This document shows, piece after piece, positions 9,078 to 16,933 of a stretch of 64,000 bases of DNA. The stretch is taken from NCBI RefSeq assembly GCF_021603585.1, contig NZ_BQHI01000005.1, positions 1 to 64,000 of the forward strand, in the 5' to 3' direction. The position numbers and the translations under genes were made by a program. The notes beneath the pieces are model-generated. The model did not search any database and had not been told where the DNA came from. It was given only the letters and a program-made list of their open reading frames with translations. Source of the DNA: Pseudomonas sputi. Lineage in GTDB: Bacteria > Pseudomonadota > Gammaproteobacteria > Pseudomonadales > Pseudomonadaceae. Positions within the stretch are counted from its first letter, which is position 1; each line of letters starts with the position of its first letter.

Positions 9078-9485
9078 GTGAAAGCGTGGATCATGTTGTT
9101 GCTGGCCCTGTCTCTGCCTGTGGCAGCGCTGGCCGAAGAAGCCAAAGAGGGCGAGGCGCCGAAGGTCAACTACATCACCCTGAGCCCGCCGTTTGTGGGT
9201 AACTACGGGTTGGACGGCACCCCGAAGCTCAAGGTCTACAAGGCCGACGTGGCACTGCGGGTGACGGGCGAAGAGGCGACCAAACTGGTCAAGGCCAACG
9301 AGCCGCTGATCCGCAATCAACTGGTGGCGCTGTTCACTCAGCAGACCACCGAGGCGATGGGCAGCATCGAAGGCAAGGAAAAACTGCGTCAGGAAGCCTT
9401 GAAGCAGACCCAGCAGGTGATGAACGACGAAACCGGTAAGCCGGTGGTTGAAGACCTGTTGTTCAACAACCTGATCATTCAGTAA
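9078..9485 (+). CDS. FliL-like secreted protein, GTG start
   Basis: A 135-aa exported protein with a signal peptide or N-terminal anchor (KAWIMLLLALSLPVAALA) followed by a FliL-like domain: YITLSPPFVGNYG, YKADVALRV, and KANEPLIRNQLVALFTQQ. FliL proteins bind the flagellar stator, but no flagellar gene is nearby and pseudomonads have a separate FliL in the flagellar cluster, so this paralogue probably acts elsewhere. The start is GTG at 9078, preceded by AAGGAG at six bases; the first in-frame ATG (9093) would shorten the signal segment and has no such site. Confidence 0.8.
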   Translation: MKAWIMLLLALSLPVAALAEEAKEGEAPKVNYITLSPPFVGNYGLDGTPKLKVYKADVALRVTGEEATKLVKANEPLIRNQLVALFTQQTTEAMGSIEGKEKLRQEALKQTQQVMNDETGKPVVEDLLFNNLIIQ

Positions 9486-9512
9486 GGCATTCGTTGTCCG
9501 GGCGGGACTCTT

Positions 9513-9600
9513 CGCGAGCAAGCTCGCTCCCACAGTGGATTTGCGGTGATGCAGATTTTTGAGTTCACCGAAAAAAATCTGTGGGAGCGAGCTTGCTCGC
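9513..9600. repeat. Inverted pair of REP elements
   Basis: CGCGAGCAAGCTCGCTCCCAC (9513-9533) and GTGGGAGCGAGCTTGCTCGC (9581-9600) are reverse complements, each with its own internal palindrome GCGAGC-AAGCTC. They flank about 47 bp. This is the common fluorescens-group REP sequence arranged as a head-to-head pair; it sits between the 3' ends of two convergent genes, as these usually do. Confidence 0.9.
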
Positions 9601-9628
9601 CAAAGCACTTTGTCAGGCGACAAGTGCC

Positions 9629-10081
9629 TCAGGGTTTCAATGCGATAACCACCGCCCACTGTTCGGCGGTCACTGGCATCACGGACAGTCGCGAACCCTT
9701 TTGCACCAACGGCATTTCTGCCAGCGCGGTCTGCTGTTTCAGATAATCCAGCTTCAAGACCCGGCTGAACGTCTCCACGTGGGCCACATCAATGGCGCTC
9801 CAGGCGTTTTTCTCCGGAGTGGCTTTCGGGTCGAAGTAGTGACTCTCCGGCTCCAGTGCGGTGGGATCCGGGTACGCCGCCTGTATTATTTTTCCAATGC
9901 CTGCGATGCCTGGCTCCGGGCAACTGGAATGGTAGAAAAAGAATTCGTCCCCCACCGTCATGGCCCGCAAGAAATTGCGTGCCTGATAGTTGCGAACCCC
10001 GTCCCAGCGCGCTTTGCCGAGTTTTTCCAGGCCTTTGATCGAGAGTTCGTCGGGCTCGGATTTCATCAGCCAGTAGGCCAT
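9629..10081 (-). CDS. EVE-domain protein
   Basis: A 150-aa single-domain protein of the EVE (PUA-like) family related to human THYN1. It opens with AYWLMKSEPDELSI, the EVE signature, and continues with WDGVRNYQARNFLRAM and EFFFYHSSC, which form the pocket thought to bind modified bases in nucleic acids. The role in bacteria is unknown; standalone EVE proteins near ygfA/zapA are common in pseudomonads. The start at 10081 is the only ATG near the domain. Confidence 0.9.
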   Translation of the reverse strand: MAYWLMKSEPDELSIKGLEKLGKARWDGVRNYQARNFLRAMTVGDEFFFYHSSCPEPGIAGIGKIIQAAYPDPTALEPESHYFDPKATPEKNAWSAIDVAHVETFSRVLKLDYLKQQTALAEMPLVQKGSRLSVMPVTAEQWAVVIALKP

Positions 10082-10278
10082 GGTGTGTGCTCCTCAAGCG
10101 GTCATTGGGCAGGTTGTCCGGCAATTTTATGACAAACCGACGGTCGGTTGACGTCAGCATTTGCGCAGAGGTTCACGTTGTCGCAAAATGCCGGGCTTTA
10201 AAGCTTGACGCTGCTGCACGGCCTACGAATGGAAACCGCTGCTGTCATCGTGATGATGTGCCTTGAGGGGGGCAATCG

Positions 10279-10434
10279 ATGAAACGCAAACCGGATTTGC
10301 TGTGGACTTTGGTAATTTTGTTCGGTCTGGGCGTCGTGACCACCGGTTATGCGCAAAGTCTGTGGGCCAACAAGGCCGATGCACCGATTGAAGTGGCGCA
10401 ACAAGTACAACAGTCGACAGCCTTCAAACGCTGA
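10279..10434 (+). CDS. Small conserved single-pass membrane protein (51 aa)
   Basis: An open reading frame of 51 codons beginning MKRKPDLLWTLVILFGLG, with a strong ribosome binding site (GAGGGGGG) just before the ATG. Residues 8-25 form one hydrophobic segment ending GYAQ, which reads as either a membrane helix or a signal peptide. The rest is short and polar. It lies between the EVE gene and the 5-formyl-THF cyclo-ligase gene, where a short hypothetical gene is also found in P. aeruginosa (from memory). No function is known to me. Confidence 0.7.
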   Translation: MKRKPDLLWTLVILFGLGVVTTGYAQSLWANKADAPIEVAQQVQQSTAFKR

Positions 10435-10446
10435 AACTGCCTTTTC

Positions 10447-10470
10447 GACGCCGCTGATCCGCGCGGCGTC
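10447..10470. terminator. Weak hairpin between convergent genes
   Basis: GACGCCGC and GCGGCGTC form an 8-bp stem in the 35-bp gap between the 51-aa gene and the end of ygfA. No T-run on either side. Confidence 0.35.
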
Positions 10471-11075
10471 TATCTAGCGAAATACCACGCCTTGTCCGTG
10501 ACCGTGCCTTGCAACGGTACATCCCAGCTGGCCTGCGCCAATCGTTCGACTTTCTGACATTCATGGGCCAGGCCCAACAGCGTCGGCTTGCGCCAGTTCT
10601 GGCGTCGGGCCAGGTAGGCCAGGCTGCGGTCGTAGAATCCGCCGCCCATGCCCAGACGCCCGCCGACATCGTCAAACCCCACCAGTGGCAACAACACCAG
10701 ATCCAGCGCCCAGATCTTGCGCTGGCGGGCCAGATTGGCGCGCGGCTCAAGAATGCGGAAACGGTTGGGTTTGAGCTTTTCGCCGGGGCGGATCTGCTGA
10801 AAGACCATTTTGGTCCGTGGCCAGGCACTGAGCACTGGCAGGTAGGTTTTCTTGCCCCGACGCTGGGCGGCGCGCAGCAACAGGCTTGGGTCGATTTCAC
10901 CGTCGGTGGGCAGGTACAGGGAAATGTGTTTCGCCCGGCGAAAGTGCGGGTCTTGGGCCAGTTGTTTGTACAGGCCTTCGGCGGCCTGGCGTTGCTCGCT
11001 TCGCGTCAGGGAGCGGCGAGCCTTGCGCAGCAGGCGGCGCAGTTGGGGGCGGGGCAGCAACGCGGGTTCGGTCAT
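10470..11075 (-). CDS. ygfA: 5-formyltetrahydrofolate cyclo-ligase
   Basis: ATP-dependent enzyme that converts 5-formyl-THF to 5,10-methenyl-THF, clearing an inhibitory folate. The 201-aa protein carries the family ATP-binding block LGMGGGFYDRSLAYL and an N-terminal basic stretch with RRKARRSLTR-like phosphate contacts (RKARRSLTRSEQRQ). The start at 11075 (MTEPALLPR) is chosen since the upstream in-frame extension runs into the terminator downstream of 6S RNA. It lies downstream of 6S RNA and zapA on the same strand, the conserved ygfA locus; in E. coli ygfA is transcribed by read-through from ssrS. Confidence 0.93.
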   Translation of the reverse strand: MTEPALLPRPQLRRLLRKARRSLTRSEQRQAAEGLYKQLAQDPHFRRAKHISLYLPTDGEIDPSLLLRAAQRRGKKTYLPVLSAWPRTKMVFQQIRPGEKLKPNRFRILEPRANLARQRKIWALDLVLLPLVGFDDVGGRLGMGGGFYDRSLAYLARRQNWRKPTLLGLAHECQKVERLAQASWDVPLQGTVTDKAWYFAR

Positions 11076-11114
11076 GGTTCGGCTTCGGCAGGATGGGGAC
11101 GAAAACGTACGCAT

Positions 11115-11148
11115 AAAAAATCCGATGCCGGCATGCACCGGCATCGGA
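11115..11148 (-). terminator. Intrinsic terminator between 6S RNA and ygfA
   Basis: On the minus strand TCCGATGCCGG and its complement CCGGCATCGGA make an 11-bp stem with a six-base loop, followed by six U residues (AAAAAA at 11115-11120 on the plus strand). It lies just after the mature 6S 3' end and before ygfA, so it would end or attenuate read-through into ygfA. Confidence 0.85.
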
Positions 11149-11157
11149 TTCGAATCA

Positions 11158-11334
11158 GGCTCCCCGGATGAGCCGCTGTCGACTTAGCCCTTGAACCCGA
11201 GAGTTCAAGGTGGAGGATGCAGTAGGCTTTAAGGCTTTCCGTCTGGCGGACATGCACACCAGCCCAACGTGCAACCCCCAGGGTAGTGCAAATCGGCTCA
11301 GGGACATCGTCAACTGGCAAGCACCCCAGGGAGT
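11158..11334 (-). ncRNA. ssrS: 6S RNA
   Basis: RNA of about 177 nt that imitates an open promoter and sequesters the sigma-70 RNA polymerase holoenzyme. Recognised from position (between zapA and ygfA) and from conserved stretches on the minus strand: CAGTTGACGATGTCCCTGAG near the 5' side, GTGCATGTCCGCCAGACGG, and the hairpin CCTTGAACTCTCGGGTTCAAGG near the 3' side. The two ends (CTCCCTGGGGTG and CATCCGGGGAG) can pair to form the closing stem. The -10 box TATACT (11346-11341) is followed by a start near 11334; the -35 region is poor. The exact ends are estimates. Confidence 0.9.
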
Positions 11335-11365
11335 GCGGCGAGTATAACTCAAGCGGCCTGGCGAA

Positions 11366-11683
11366 TCAGCCCTTGGTGACGTCCGGATCGGTCGCCAGCA
11401 CCAGATCGACACGATCGAGCAAGTCACGCACCTGTTCACGGGTCGAACCGCTGGCCTGGATGTCCGGACGCTCTTCTTTGTGCAAGAGGTCGTGGGTGAT
11501 GTTGAGCGCGGCCATCACGGCGATGCGGTCGGCGCCGATGACTTTGCCGCTGCTGCGGATCTCGCGCATCTTGCCGTCCAGGTAGCGGGCGGCGCTGATC
11601 AGATTGCTGCGCTCTTCCTGGGGACAGATGATCGAATATTCTTTGTCGAGGATCTGCACGGTAACGCTATTGCTTGAACTCAT
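11366..11683 (-). CDS. zapA: ZapA, cell-division FtsZ-ring stabiliser
   Basis: A 105-aa cytosolic protein that cross-links FtsZ filaments at midcell. The N-terminal globular part includes VTVQILDKEYSIICPQEERS and the family stretch LISAARYLDGKMREIRSSGK; the C-terminal 45 residues form the dimerising coiled coil. Its ATG overlaps the stop of the upstream small coiled-coil gene by four bases, so the two are coupled. Immediately downstream is 6S RNA, the arrangement seen across gammaproteobacteria. Confidence 0.95.
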   Translation of the reverse strand: MSSSNSVTVQILDKEYSIICPQEERSNLISAARYLDGKMREIRSSGKVIGADRIAVMAALNITHDLLHKEERPDIQASGSTREQVRDLLDRVDLVLATDPDVTKG

Positions 11684-11898
11684 GAGTCTTGCTCCAGGGC
11701 CTTGAGGCGCGAAATCATCGATTCGACCTTACGCCGGGCGATTTCGTTTTTTTCAATGAGGTGCGCGCGTTCCTCGCGCCAGGTCTTTTCCTGAGCAACT
11801 AAGAGTGCATTTTGACTCTTTAGTTGCTCGACTCGGGTAATCAGCAGTTCGAGTCTGGCCATCAGCGCTTGCAGGTCGGTGTCTTCCATTGTGTCCAC
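11680..11898 (-). CDS. Small coiled-coil protein (TIGR02449 family)
   Basis: A 72-aa, almost wholly helical protein: LMARLELLITRVEQLKSQN followed by a charged segment and heptad-like MISRLKALE. It matches the short family found upstream of zapA in gammaproteobacteria and resembles ZapB in size and coiled-coil character; a role in the divisome is inference from that. A second ATG three codons in (11889) is an equally possible start. The gene overlaps zapA by ATGA. Confidence 0.8.
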   Translation of the reverse strand: MDTMEDTDLQALMARLELLITRVEQLKSQNALLVAQEKTWREERAHLIEKNEIARRKVESMISRLKALEQDS

Positions 11899-12014
11899 TG
11901 ATTCGGTCTGATGGGTTTGGCTGGCGGACAGCCTTTAATGGTCTTGGCGAGTCTGTCGATGTAGGATACAAGGCCTTCATTCTAGACATAGCGCCGTCTG
12001 GCGCCTAGCTGCCC

Positions 12015-12575
12015 ATGCCCATTCAGAATTCCCCGTACCAAGGCTTCGCCACCCTGCTCAATTCCAGCGGTCACTCCGTTTCGCCTGCCGAACTGCACGG
12101 CCTGTTGCTGGGACGCAGTTGCGCCGGCGCCGGCTTCAATGCCGAAGAATGGCTGATCGATGCCGCCGAGCTGCTCGAAAGCGAGCCGCAGGACAACGTC
12201 CGCAACGCCCTGATCGGCCTGCAGGAAATGGTCAAGAGCGAACTCACCGGCGACGACGTCACCGTGGTTCTGCTGCTGCCGAACGATGATGCACCTCTGG
12301 CCGAGCGCGCCGCCGCGCTGGGCGAATGGTGCCAGGGCTTCCTTACCGGTTTCGGCCTCAACTGCCGCGACAGCAGTATGCTGAGCACCGAGGCTACCGA
12401 GGTGTTGCAGGATCTGGCAGCGATCTCTCAGGTGCAAGACGCACTGGAAGAATCCGAAGACGGCGAAAGCGACTACATGGAAGTCATGGAGTACCTGCGT
12501 GTCGCTCCGCTGCTGCTGTTCTCCGAAACCAAAAAGGCCGACGTGCCGCCAGCGGCCAAGCCGTCGCTGCACTGA
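12015..12575 (+). CDS. ygfB: YgfB/YecA-family protein (UPF0149)
   Basis: A 186-aa acidic cytosolic protein with the UPF0149 pattern [16 protein letters not shown], a central helix bundle, and [14 protein letters not shown]. It lacks the C-terminal Cys-rich SEC-C motif of YecA proper. In P. aeruginosa the YgfB homologue has been linked to control of an amidase and beta-lactam resistance; whether this copy does the same is not shown here. It is the first gene of a run with pepP, ubiH and ubiI, 27 bp before pepP, and divergent from zapA. Confidence 0.9.
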   Translation: MPIQNSPYQGFATLLNSSGHSVSPAELHGLLLGRSCAGAGFNAEEWLIDAAELLESEPQDNVRNALIGLQEMVKSELTGDDVTVVLLLPNDDAPLAERAAALGEWCQGFLTGFGLNCRDSSMLSTEATEVLQDLAAISQVQDALEESEDGESDYMEVMEYLRVAPLLLFSETKKADVPPAAKPSLH

Positions 12576-12602
12576 TCGCGTGCCAGGGAAAGCCATCTGC
12601 CC

Positions 12603-13937
12603 ATGATTCATATCCCGAAAGCGGAATACGCCCGGCGCCGCAAGGCGCTGATGGCGCAGATGGAACCCAACAGCATCGCGATCCTGCCGGCCGCCGCGGT
12701 CGCCATTCGCAACCGCGATGTCGAGCATGTCTATCGCCAGGACAGCGATTTCCAGTACCTCAGCGGTTTCCCCGAACCGCAGGCGGTCATCGTCCTGATG
12801 CCCGGTCGTGAGCACGGCGAGTACGTGCTGTTCTGCCGTGAACGCAACGCCGAACGCGAACTCTGGGACGGGCTGCGCGCCGGCCAGGAAGGCGCGATCC
12901 GCGATTTCGGCGCCGACGACGCCTTCCCCATTACCGATATCGACGACATCCTGCCGGGCCTGATCGAAGGCCGCGACCGGGTGTATTCGGCCATGGGCAG
13001 CAACCCGGAGTTCGACCGCCATCTGATGGACTGGATCAACGTGATCCGCTCCAAGGCGCACCTCGGCGCCCAGCCGCCGAACGAATTCGTTGCGCTGGAT
13101 CACCTGCTGCACGACATGCGCCTGTATAAATCGGCGGCAGAAGTGAAGGTGATGCGCGAAGCGGCGCGGATTTCCGCCCAGGCCCACATCCGGGCGATGC
13201 AGGCCAGCCGGGCCGGGCTGTACGAGTACAGCCTCGAAGCCGAACTGGATTACGAGTTCCGCAAGGGCGGGGCGAAGATGCCGGCCTACGGTTCGATCGT
13301 CGCTGCCGGACGCAACAGCTGCATCCTGCATTACCAGCAGAATGACGCGCTGCTCAAGGACGGCGATCTGGTGCTGATCGACGCCGGTTGCGAAATCGAC
13401 TGCTACGCCAGCGACATCACCCGCACCTGGCCGGTCAACGGCAAGTTTTCCGCCGAACAGAAAGCGATCTATGAATTGGTATTGGCCTCGCAGGAAGCCG
13501 CGTTCGCCGAAATCGCCCCGAACAAGCACTGGAACCAGGCGCACGAAGCCACGGTTCGGGTGATCACCGCCGGACTGGTGAAGCTGGGGTTGTTGCAGGG
13601 CGAAGTCGACGAGTTGATTGCCTCCGAGGCCTATAAGGCGTTTTACATGCACCGCGCCGGCCACTGGCTGGGCATGGATGTGCATGACGTCGGCGAATAC
13701 AAGGTCGGCGGCGAATGGCGGGTGCTGGAAGTTGGCATGGCGCTGACCGTGGAGCCGGGCATCTACATCGCCCCGGACAATCAGAACGTAGCGAAGAAAT
13801 GGCGCGGCATTGGCGTGCGCATCGAGGATGACGTGGTAGTGACCAAGAGCGGTTGTGAAATCTTGACCGGCGGCGTGCCGAAAACCGTCGCCGAGATCGA
13901 AGCCCTGATGGCGCAAGCACGGACCTGCGCGGCATGA
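12603..13937 (+). CDS. pepP: Xaa-Pro aminopeptidase P
   Basis: Cytosolic dinuclear manganese peptidase that removes the residue before an N-terminal Xaa-Pro bond. The 444-aa protein has an N-terminal AMP_N domain (residues 1-130) and a C-terminal pita-bread domain. Metal ligands are visible: the two Asp in LIDAGCEIDCYASDITRTW, His in HRAGHWLGMDVHD, Glu in VEPGIYI, and Glu in GVRIEDDV. The last four bases overlap the ubiH start (ATGA), a coupling conserved in proteobacteria. Confidence 0.97.
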   Translation: MIHIPKAEYARRRKALMAQMEPNSIAILPAAAVAIRNRDVEHVYRQDSDFQYLSGFPEPQAVIVLMPGREHGEYVLFCRERNAERELWDGLRAGQEGAIRDFGADDAFPITDIDDILPGLIEGRDRVYSAMGSNPEFDRHLMDWINVIRSKAHLGAQPPNEFVALDHLLHDMRLYKSAAEVKVMREAARISAQAHIRAMQASRAGLYEYSLEAELDYEFRKGGAKMPAYGSIVAAGRNSCILHYQQNDALLKDGDLVLIDAGCEIDCYASDITRTWPVNGKFSAEQKAIYELVLASQEAAFAEIAPNKHWNQAHEATVRVITAGLVKLGLLQGEVDELIASEAYKAFYMHRAGHWLGMDVHDVGEYKVGGEWRVLEVGMALTVEPGIYIAPDNQNVAKKWRGIGVRIEDDVVVTKSGCEILTGGVPKTVAEIEALMAQARTCAA

Positions 13938-15121
13938 GTCGGGTCAATCTGGCAATCATCGGTGGCGGTCTGGTCGGCGCCAGTCTGGCGTTGGCGTTGC
14001 AGGCCGGGGCCAAGGCCCGTGGCTGGAAGATCGTGCTGATCGAACCGTTCGCCCCCGGTGACACCTGGCAGCCAAGCTACGACGCGCGTTCCTCGGCGCT
14101 GTCTTTCGGTTCACGGCAGATTTATCAGCGGCTGGGCGTGTGGCAGGAAATCTCCCGCCGCGCCGAGCCGATCAAACAGATTCATGTGTCCGACCGTGGA
14201 CGCTTTTCCACCGCTCGTCTCTCGGCGATGGAAGAGGGCGTCCCGGCGCTCGGCTATGTGGTGGAAAACGCCTGGCTCGGCCAGTGCCTGTGGCAGCACC
14301 TCGACAAAGACGTAATCAGCTGGCGCTGCCCGGCGGAAGTCTCCCGCATGGAGCCGCTGCCCGACGGCTACCGCCTGACCCTCAACGATGAAACCACGGT
14401 CGAATGCGATCTGGCGGTGCTCGCCGATGGCGGCCGTTCCGGTCTGCGCGAGCAGTTAGGCATCAACGTGCGCAAGCGCCCGTACAACCAGAGTGCGCTG
14501 ATCGCCAATATCACCCCGAGCGAAGCGCACAACGGCATGGCCTTCGAGCGCTTCACCGACGAAGGCCCGATGGCGCTGCTGCCGCTGCCGGAAAACCGCT
14601 GCGCGCTGGTCTGGACCCGTCTGGGCATGGACGCGCAACGGCTGGCGGACCTGAGCGAGCGTGATTTCCTCAGCGAGCTGCAAGGCGTGTTCGGCTACCG
14701 CCTCGGCACCCTGAAGCAGGTGGGTGCGCGGCATCTGTACCCGCTGTCGCTGGTGGAGGCCGAAGAACAGGTGCGTTCGCATCTGGCCGTTCTCGGCAAC
14801 GCCGCCCACAGCCTGCATCCGATTGCCGGTCAGGGTTTCAACCTGTCCCTGCGCGATGCCGATGCGTTGGCCGCGGCGCTGCTGGGCAGCGACAAACCGC
14901 TGGGGGATTTCGCCACGTTGCAGGCCTATCGCGAGCGCCAGCGCCTCGATCAGGACCTCACCGTCGGATTCTCCGATCAGGTCACGCGCCTGTTCGGCAG
15001 CACCCAGCCGCTGGTATCGCTGGGGCGCAATATCGGCCTGCTCGGCCTCGATCTGCTGCCGCCGGCCAAACGCTGGTTCGCCCGCCAGGCCATGGGGCTG
15101 GGGACGCGGCCGGATGCGTGA
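13934..15121 (+). CDS. ubiH: UbiH, 2-polyprenyl-6-methoxyphenol hydroxylase
   Basis: FAD-dependent aromatic monooxygenase of ubiquinone biosynthesis, 395 aa, membrane-associated. Motifs in order: the dinucleotide fold IIGGGLVGASLALALQAG, the UbiH-family signature DARSSALSFGSRQIY, the DG motif ADGGRSGLREQLG, and the second FAD motif LGNAAHSLHPIAGQGFNLSL. Start overlaps pepP by four bases; the end overlaps the next gene by eight. Assigned UbiH rather than UbiI or UbiF by its place directly after pepP. Confidence 0.93.
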   Translation: MSRVNLAIIGGGLVGASLALALQAGAKARGWKIVLIEPFAPGDTWQPSYDARSSALSFGSRQIYQRLGVWQEISRRAEPIKQIHVSDRGRFSTARLSAMEEGVPALGYVVENAWLGQCLWQHLDKDVISWRCPAEVSRMEPLPDGYRLTLNDETTVECDLAVLADGGRSGLREQLGINVRKRPYNQSALIANITPSEAHNGMAFERFTDEGPMALLPLPENRCALVWTRLGMDAQRLADLSERDFLSELQGVFGYRLGTLKQVGARHLYPLSLVEAEEQVRSHLAVLGNAAHSLHPIAGQGFNLSLRDADALAAALLGSDKPLGDFATLQAYRERQRLDQDLTVGFSDQVTRLFGSTQPLVSLGRNIGLLGLDLLPPAKRWFARQAMGLGTRPDA

Positions 15122-15599
15122 GTGGCTGATCAGACGGTTCGGCAAGGCGCGGCTGATGCGCTGGATCATGACGTTCTACCCGCCGTATTTCGGCGCCGGT
15201 GTCCGGGTCAGGCACATCAGCGATGACTTTCGTGACATCCAGGTCTCGATGGGCCTGGGCTGGTACAACCGCAATTACGTCGGCACCCAGTTTGGCGGCA
15301 GTCTGTATTCGATGGTCGACCCGTTCTTCATGTTGATGCTCATGGAGAATCTCGGCTCGCGGTACATCGTCTGGGACAAGGCCGCCGACATTGATTTCAT
15401 ATCGCCGGGCAAAGGCCCGGTGTTTGCCCGATTCAACATCGACGACACCCTGCTCGACGAGATCCGTCGGCAGACCGCCAATGGCGAGAAATACCTGCCG
15501 CAGTTGCAGGTCGACATTCATGACGGCGCCGGCAATCTGGTGGCGCGGGTCGGTAAAACCCTTTACGTGCGGCTCAAGCCGCCAGCGAGACAGGCTTAA
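15114..15599 (+). CDS. DUF4442 hotdog-fold protein in the ubiquinone operon
   Basis: A 161-aa protein of the DUF4442 (thioesterase-like hotdog) family: RRFGKARLMRWIMTFYPPYF, GLGWYNRNYVGTQFGGSLY, and FARFNIDDTLLDEIR. No canonical catalytic thioesterase residue set is certain. It begins inside the end of ubiH (eight-base overlap) and ends 3 bp before the ubiI-type gene, so it is in one operon with two ubiquinone hydroxylases. A role in handling a lipophilic quinone intermediate or acyl chain is a guess from context. Confidence 0.75.
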   Translation: MREWLIRRFGKARLMRWIMTFYPPYFGAGVRVRHISDDFRDIQVSMGLGWYNRNYVGTQFGGSLYSMVDPFFMLMLMENLGSRYIVWDKAADIDFISPGKGPVFARFNIDDTLLDEIRRQTANGEKYLPQLQVDIHDGAGNLVARVGKTLYVRLKPPARQA

Positions 15600-15602
15600 A
15601 GC

Positions 15603-16826
15603 ATGGAAATGCGCGCGGATGTGCTGATTGTCGGAGCCGGAATGGTCGGCAGCGCTTTGGCGCTGGCGTTGCAGGGCAGCGGGCTGGAAGTCCTGCTGCT
15701 CGACGGCAGCCCGTTGAGCGTCAAACCGTTCAATGGCGACGCGCCGTTCGAGCCACGGGTGAGCGCACTGTCGGCGGCCAGCCAGCGGATCCTCGATCGC
15801 CTCGGCGTGTGGGACGGCATCGTCAACCGACGCAGCAGCCCTTACACCGACATGCATGTCTGGGACGGCAGCGGCACCGGCCAGATTCACTTCTCGGCCA
15901 GCAGCGTGCACGCCGATGTGCTTGGGCATATCGTCGAAAACCGCGTGGTCCAGGATGCCTTGCTCGACCGCCTGCACGATTGCGACCTGGGCCTGCTGGC
16001 CAACGCGCGGCTGGAGCAGATGCGCCGCTCCGGTGACGACTGGCTGCTGACCCTGGCTGACGGCCGCACATTGCGCGCGCCGCTGGTGATCGCGGCAGAC
16101 GGCGCCAATTCCGCCGTGCGCCGTCTGACCGGCGTCGCCACCCGCGAGTGGGATTACCTGCACCACGCCATCGTCACCAGCGTGCGCAGCAGCAAGCCGC
16201 ACCGGATGACCGCGTGGCAGCGTTTCACCGATCATGGGCCGCTGGCGTTTCTGCCGCTGGAGCGTGACGGCCAGCAGGACTGGTGCTCGATCGTCTGGTC
16301 GACCACGCCGAGCGAAGCCGAACGGTTGATGGCGCTGGATGACGCGGATTTCTGCCGTGAGCTGGAGCGCGCGTTCGAAGGCTGCCTCGGCGAGGTTATC
16401 AGCGCCGATCCGCGTCTGTGCGTGCCGCTGCGTCAACGCCACGCCAAGCGCTACGTGGCCGAAGGCCTGGCGCTGATCGGCGATGCCGCGCACACCATTC
16501 ACCCGTTGGCGGGGCAGGGCGTGAACCTTGGCTTCCTCGACGCCGCAGTGCTGGCTGAAGTGCTGCTGCAAGCCAACGAACGCGGCGAACGACTGGCGGA
16601 TGTGAAGGTCCTGAGCCGCTACGAGCGTCGGCGCATGCCGCACAACCTGGCGCTGATGGCCGCTATGGAAGGCTTTGAGCGGTTGTTCCAGGCTGATCCG
16701 CTGCCGCTGCGCTGGCTGCGCAACACCGGACTGAAAATCGTCGAGCAGATGCCCGAGGCCAAGGCGTTGTTTGTGCGTGAAGCATTGGGGCTGACCGGCG
16801 ACTTGCCTGCGCTCGCCAAGGCCTGA
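15603..16826 (+). CDS. ubiI: UbiI/VisC-family ubiquinone hydroxylase
   Basis: Second FAD monooxygenase of the UbiH/COQ6 family (407 aa), expected to hydroxylate C5 of the polyprenylphenol ring. Motifs: VLIVGAGMVGSALALALQGS, the signature PRVSALSAASQRIL (in place of DARSSALS), AADGANSAVRRLTG, and LIGDAAHTIHPLAGQGVNLG. Placement after ubiH and the hotdog gene fits UbiI in pseudomonads. UbiF/Coq7-type activity cannot be excluded from sequence alone. Confidence 0.85.
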   Translation: MEMRADVLIVGAGMVGSALALALQGSGLEVLLLDGSPLSVKPFNGDAPFEPRVSALSAASQRILDRLGVWDGIVNRRSSPYTDMHVWDGSGTGQIHFSASSVHADVLGHIVENRVVQDALLDRLHDCDLGLLANARLEQMRRSGDDWLLTLADGRTLRAPLVIAADGANSAVRRLTGVATREWDYLHHAIVTSVRSSKPHRMTAWQRFTDHGPLAFLPLERDGQQDWCSIVWSTTPSEAERLMALDDADFCRELERAFEGCLGEVISADPRLCVPLRQRHAKRYVAEGLALIGDAAHTIHPLAGQGVNLGFLDAAVLAEVLLQANERGERLADVKVLSRYERRRMPHNLALMAAMEGFERLFQADPLPLRWLRNTGLKIVEQMPEAKALFVREALGLTGDLPALAKA

Positions 16827-16880
16827 CCAATGTCGTGCAACATCTGGTAACTCCTTGGGAAAGTGTTCGATTGAGAAGGT

Positions 16881-16901
16881 AAATGTGAGTCCTTATCATT
16901 T
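16881..16901 (+). promoter_or_regulatory. Candidate Fur box before the iron importer
   Basis: AAATGTGAGTCCTTATCATTT lies 33 bp before the hitA-type ATG. Its right half TTATCATTT is a perfect Fur half-site; the left half has about three or four mismatches to the classical GATAATGATAATCATTATC consensus. Confidence 0.55.
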
Positions 16902-16933
16902 GGACCACTTTTCCCGAACGAGAGACCGCTCCC

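Noticed and set aside
11982-13916. Long minus-strand open frame (644 codons) opposite ygfB and pepP
   Set aside because: It mirrors the high-GC third positions of real genes; its Arg/Gln/His/Val-rich translation has no recognisable domain, and the sense genes are certain.
14982-16643. Long minus-strand open frame opposite ubiH and ubiI
   Set aside because: Same antisense artefact; no ribosome binding site or domain.
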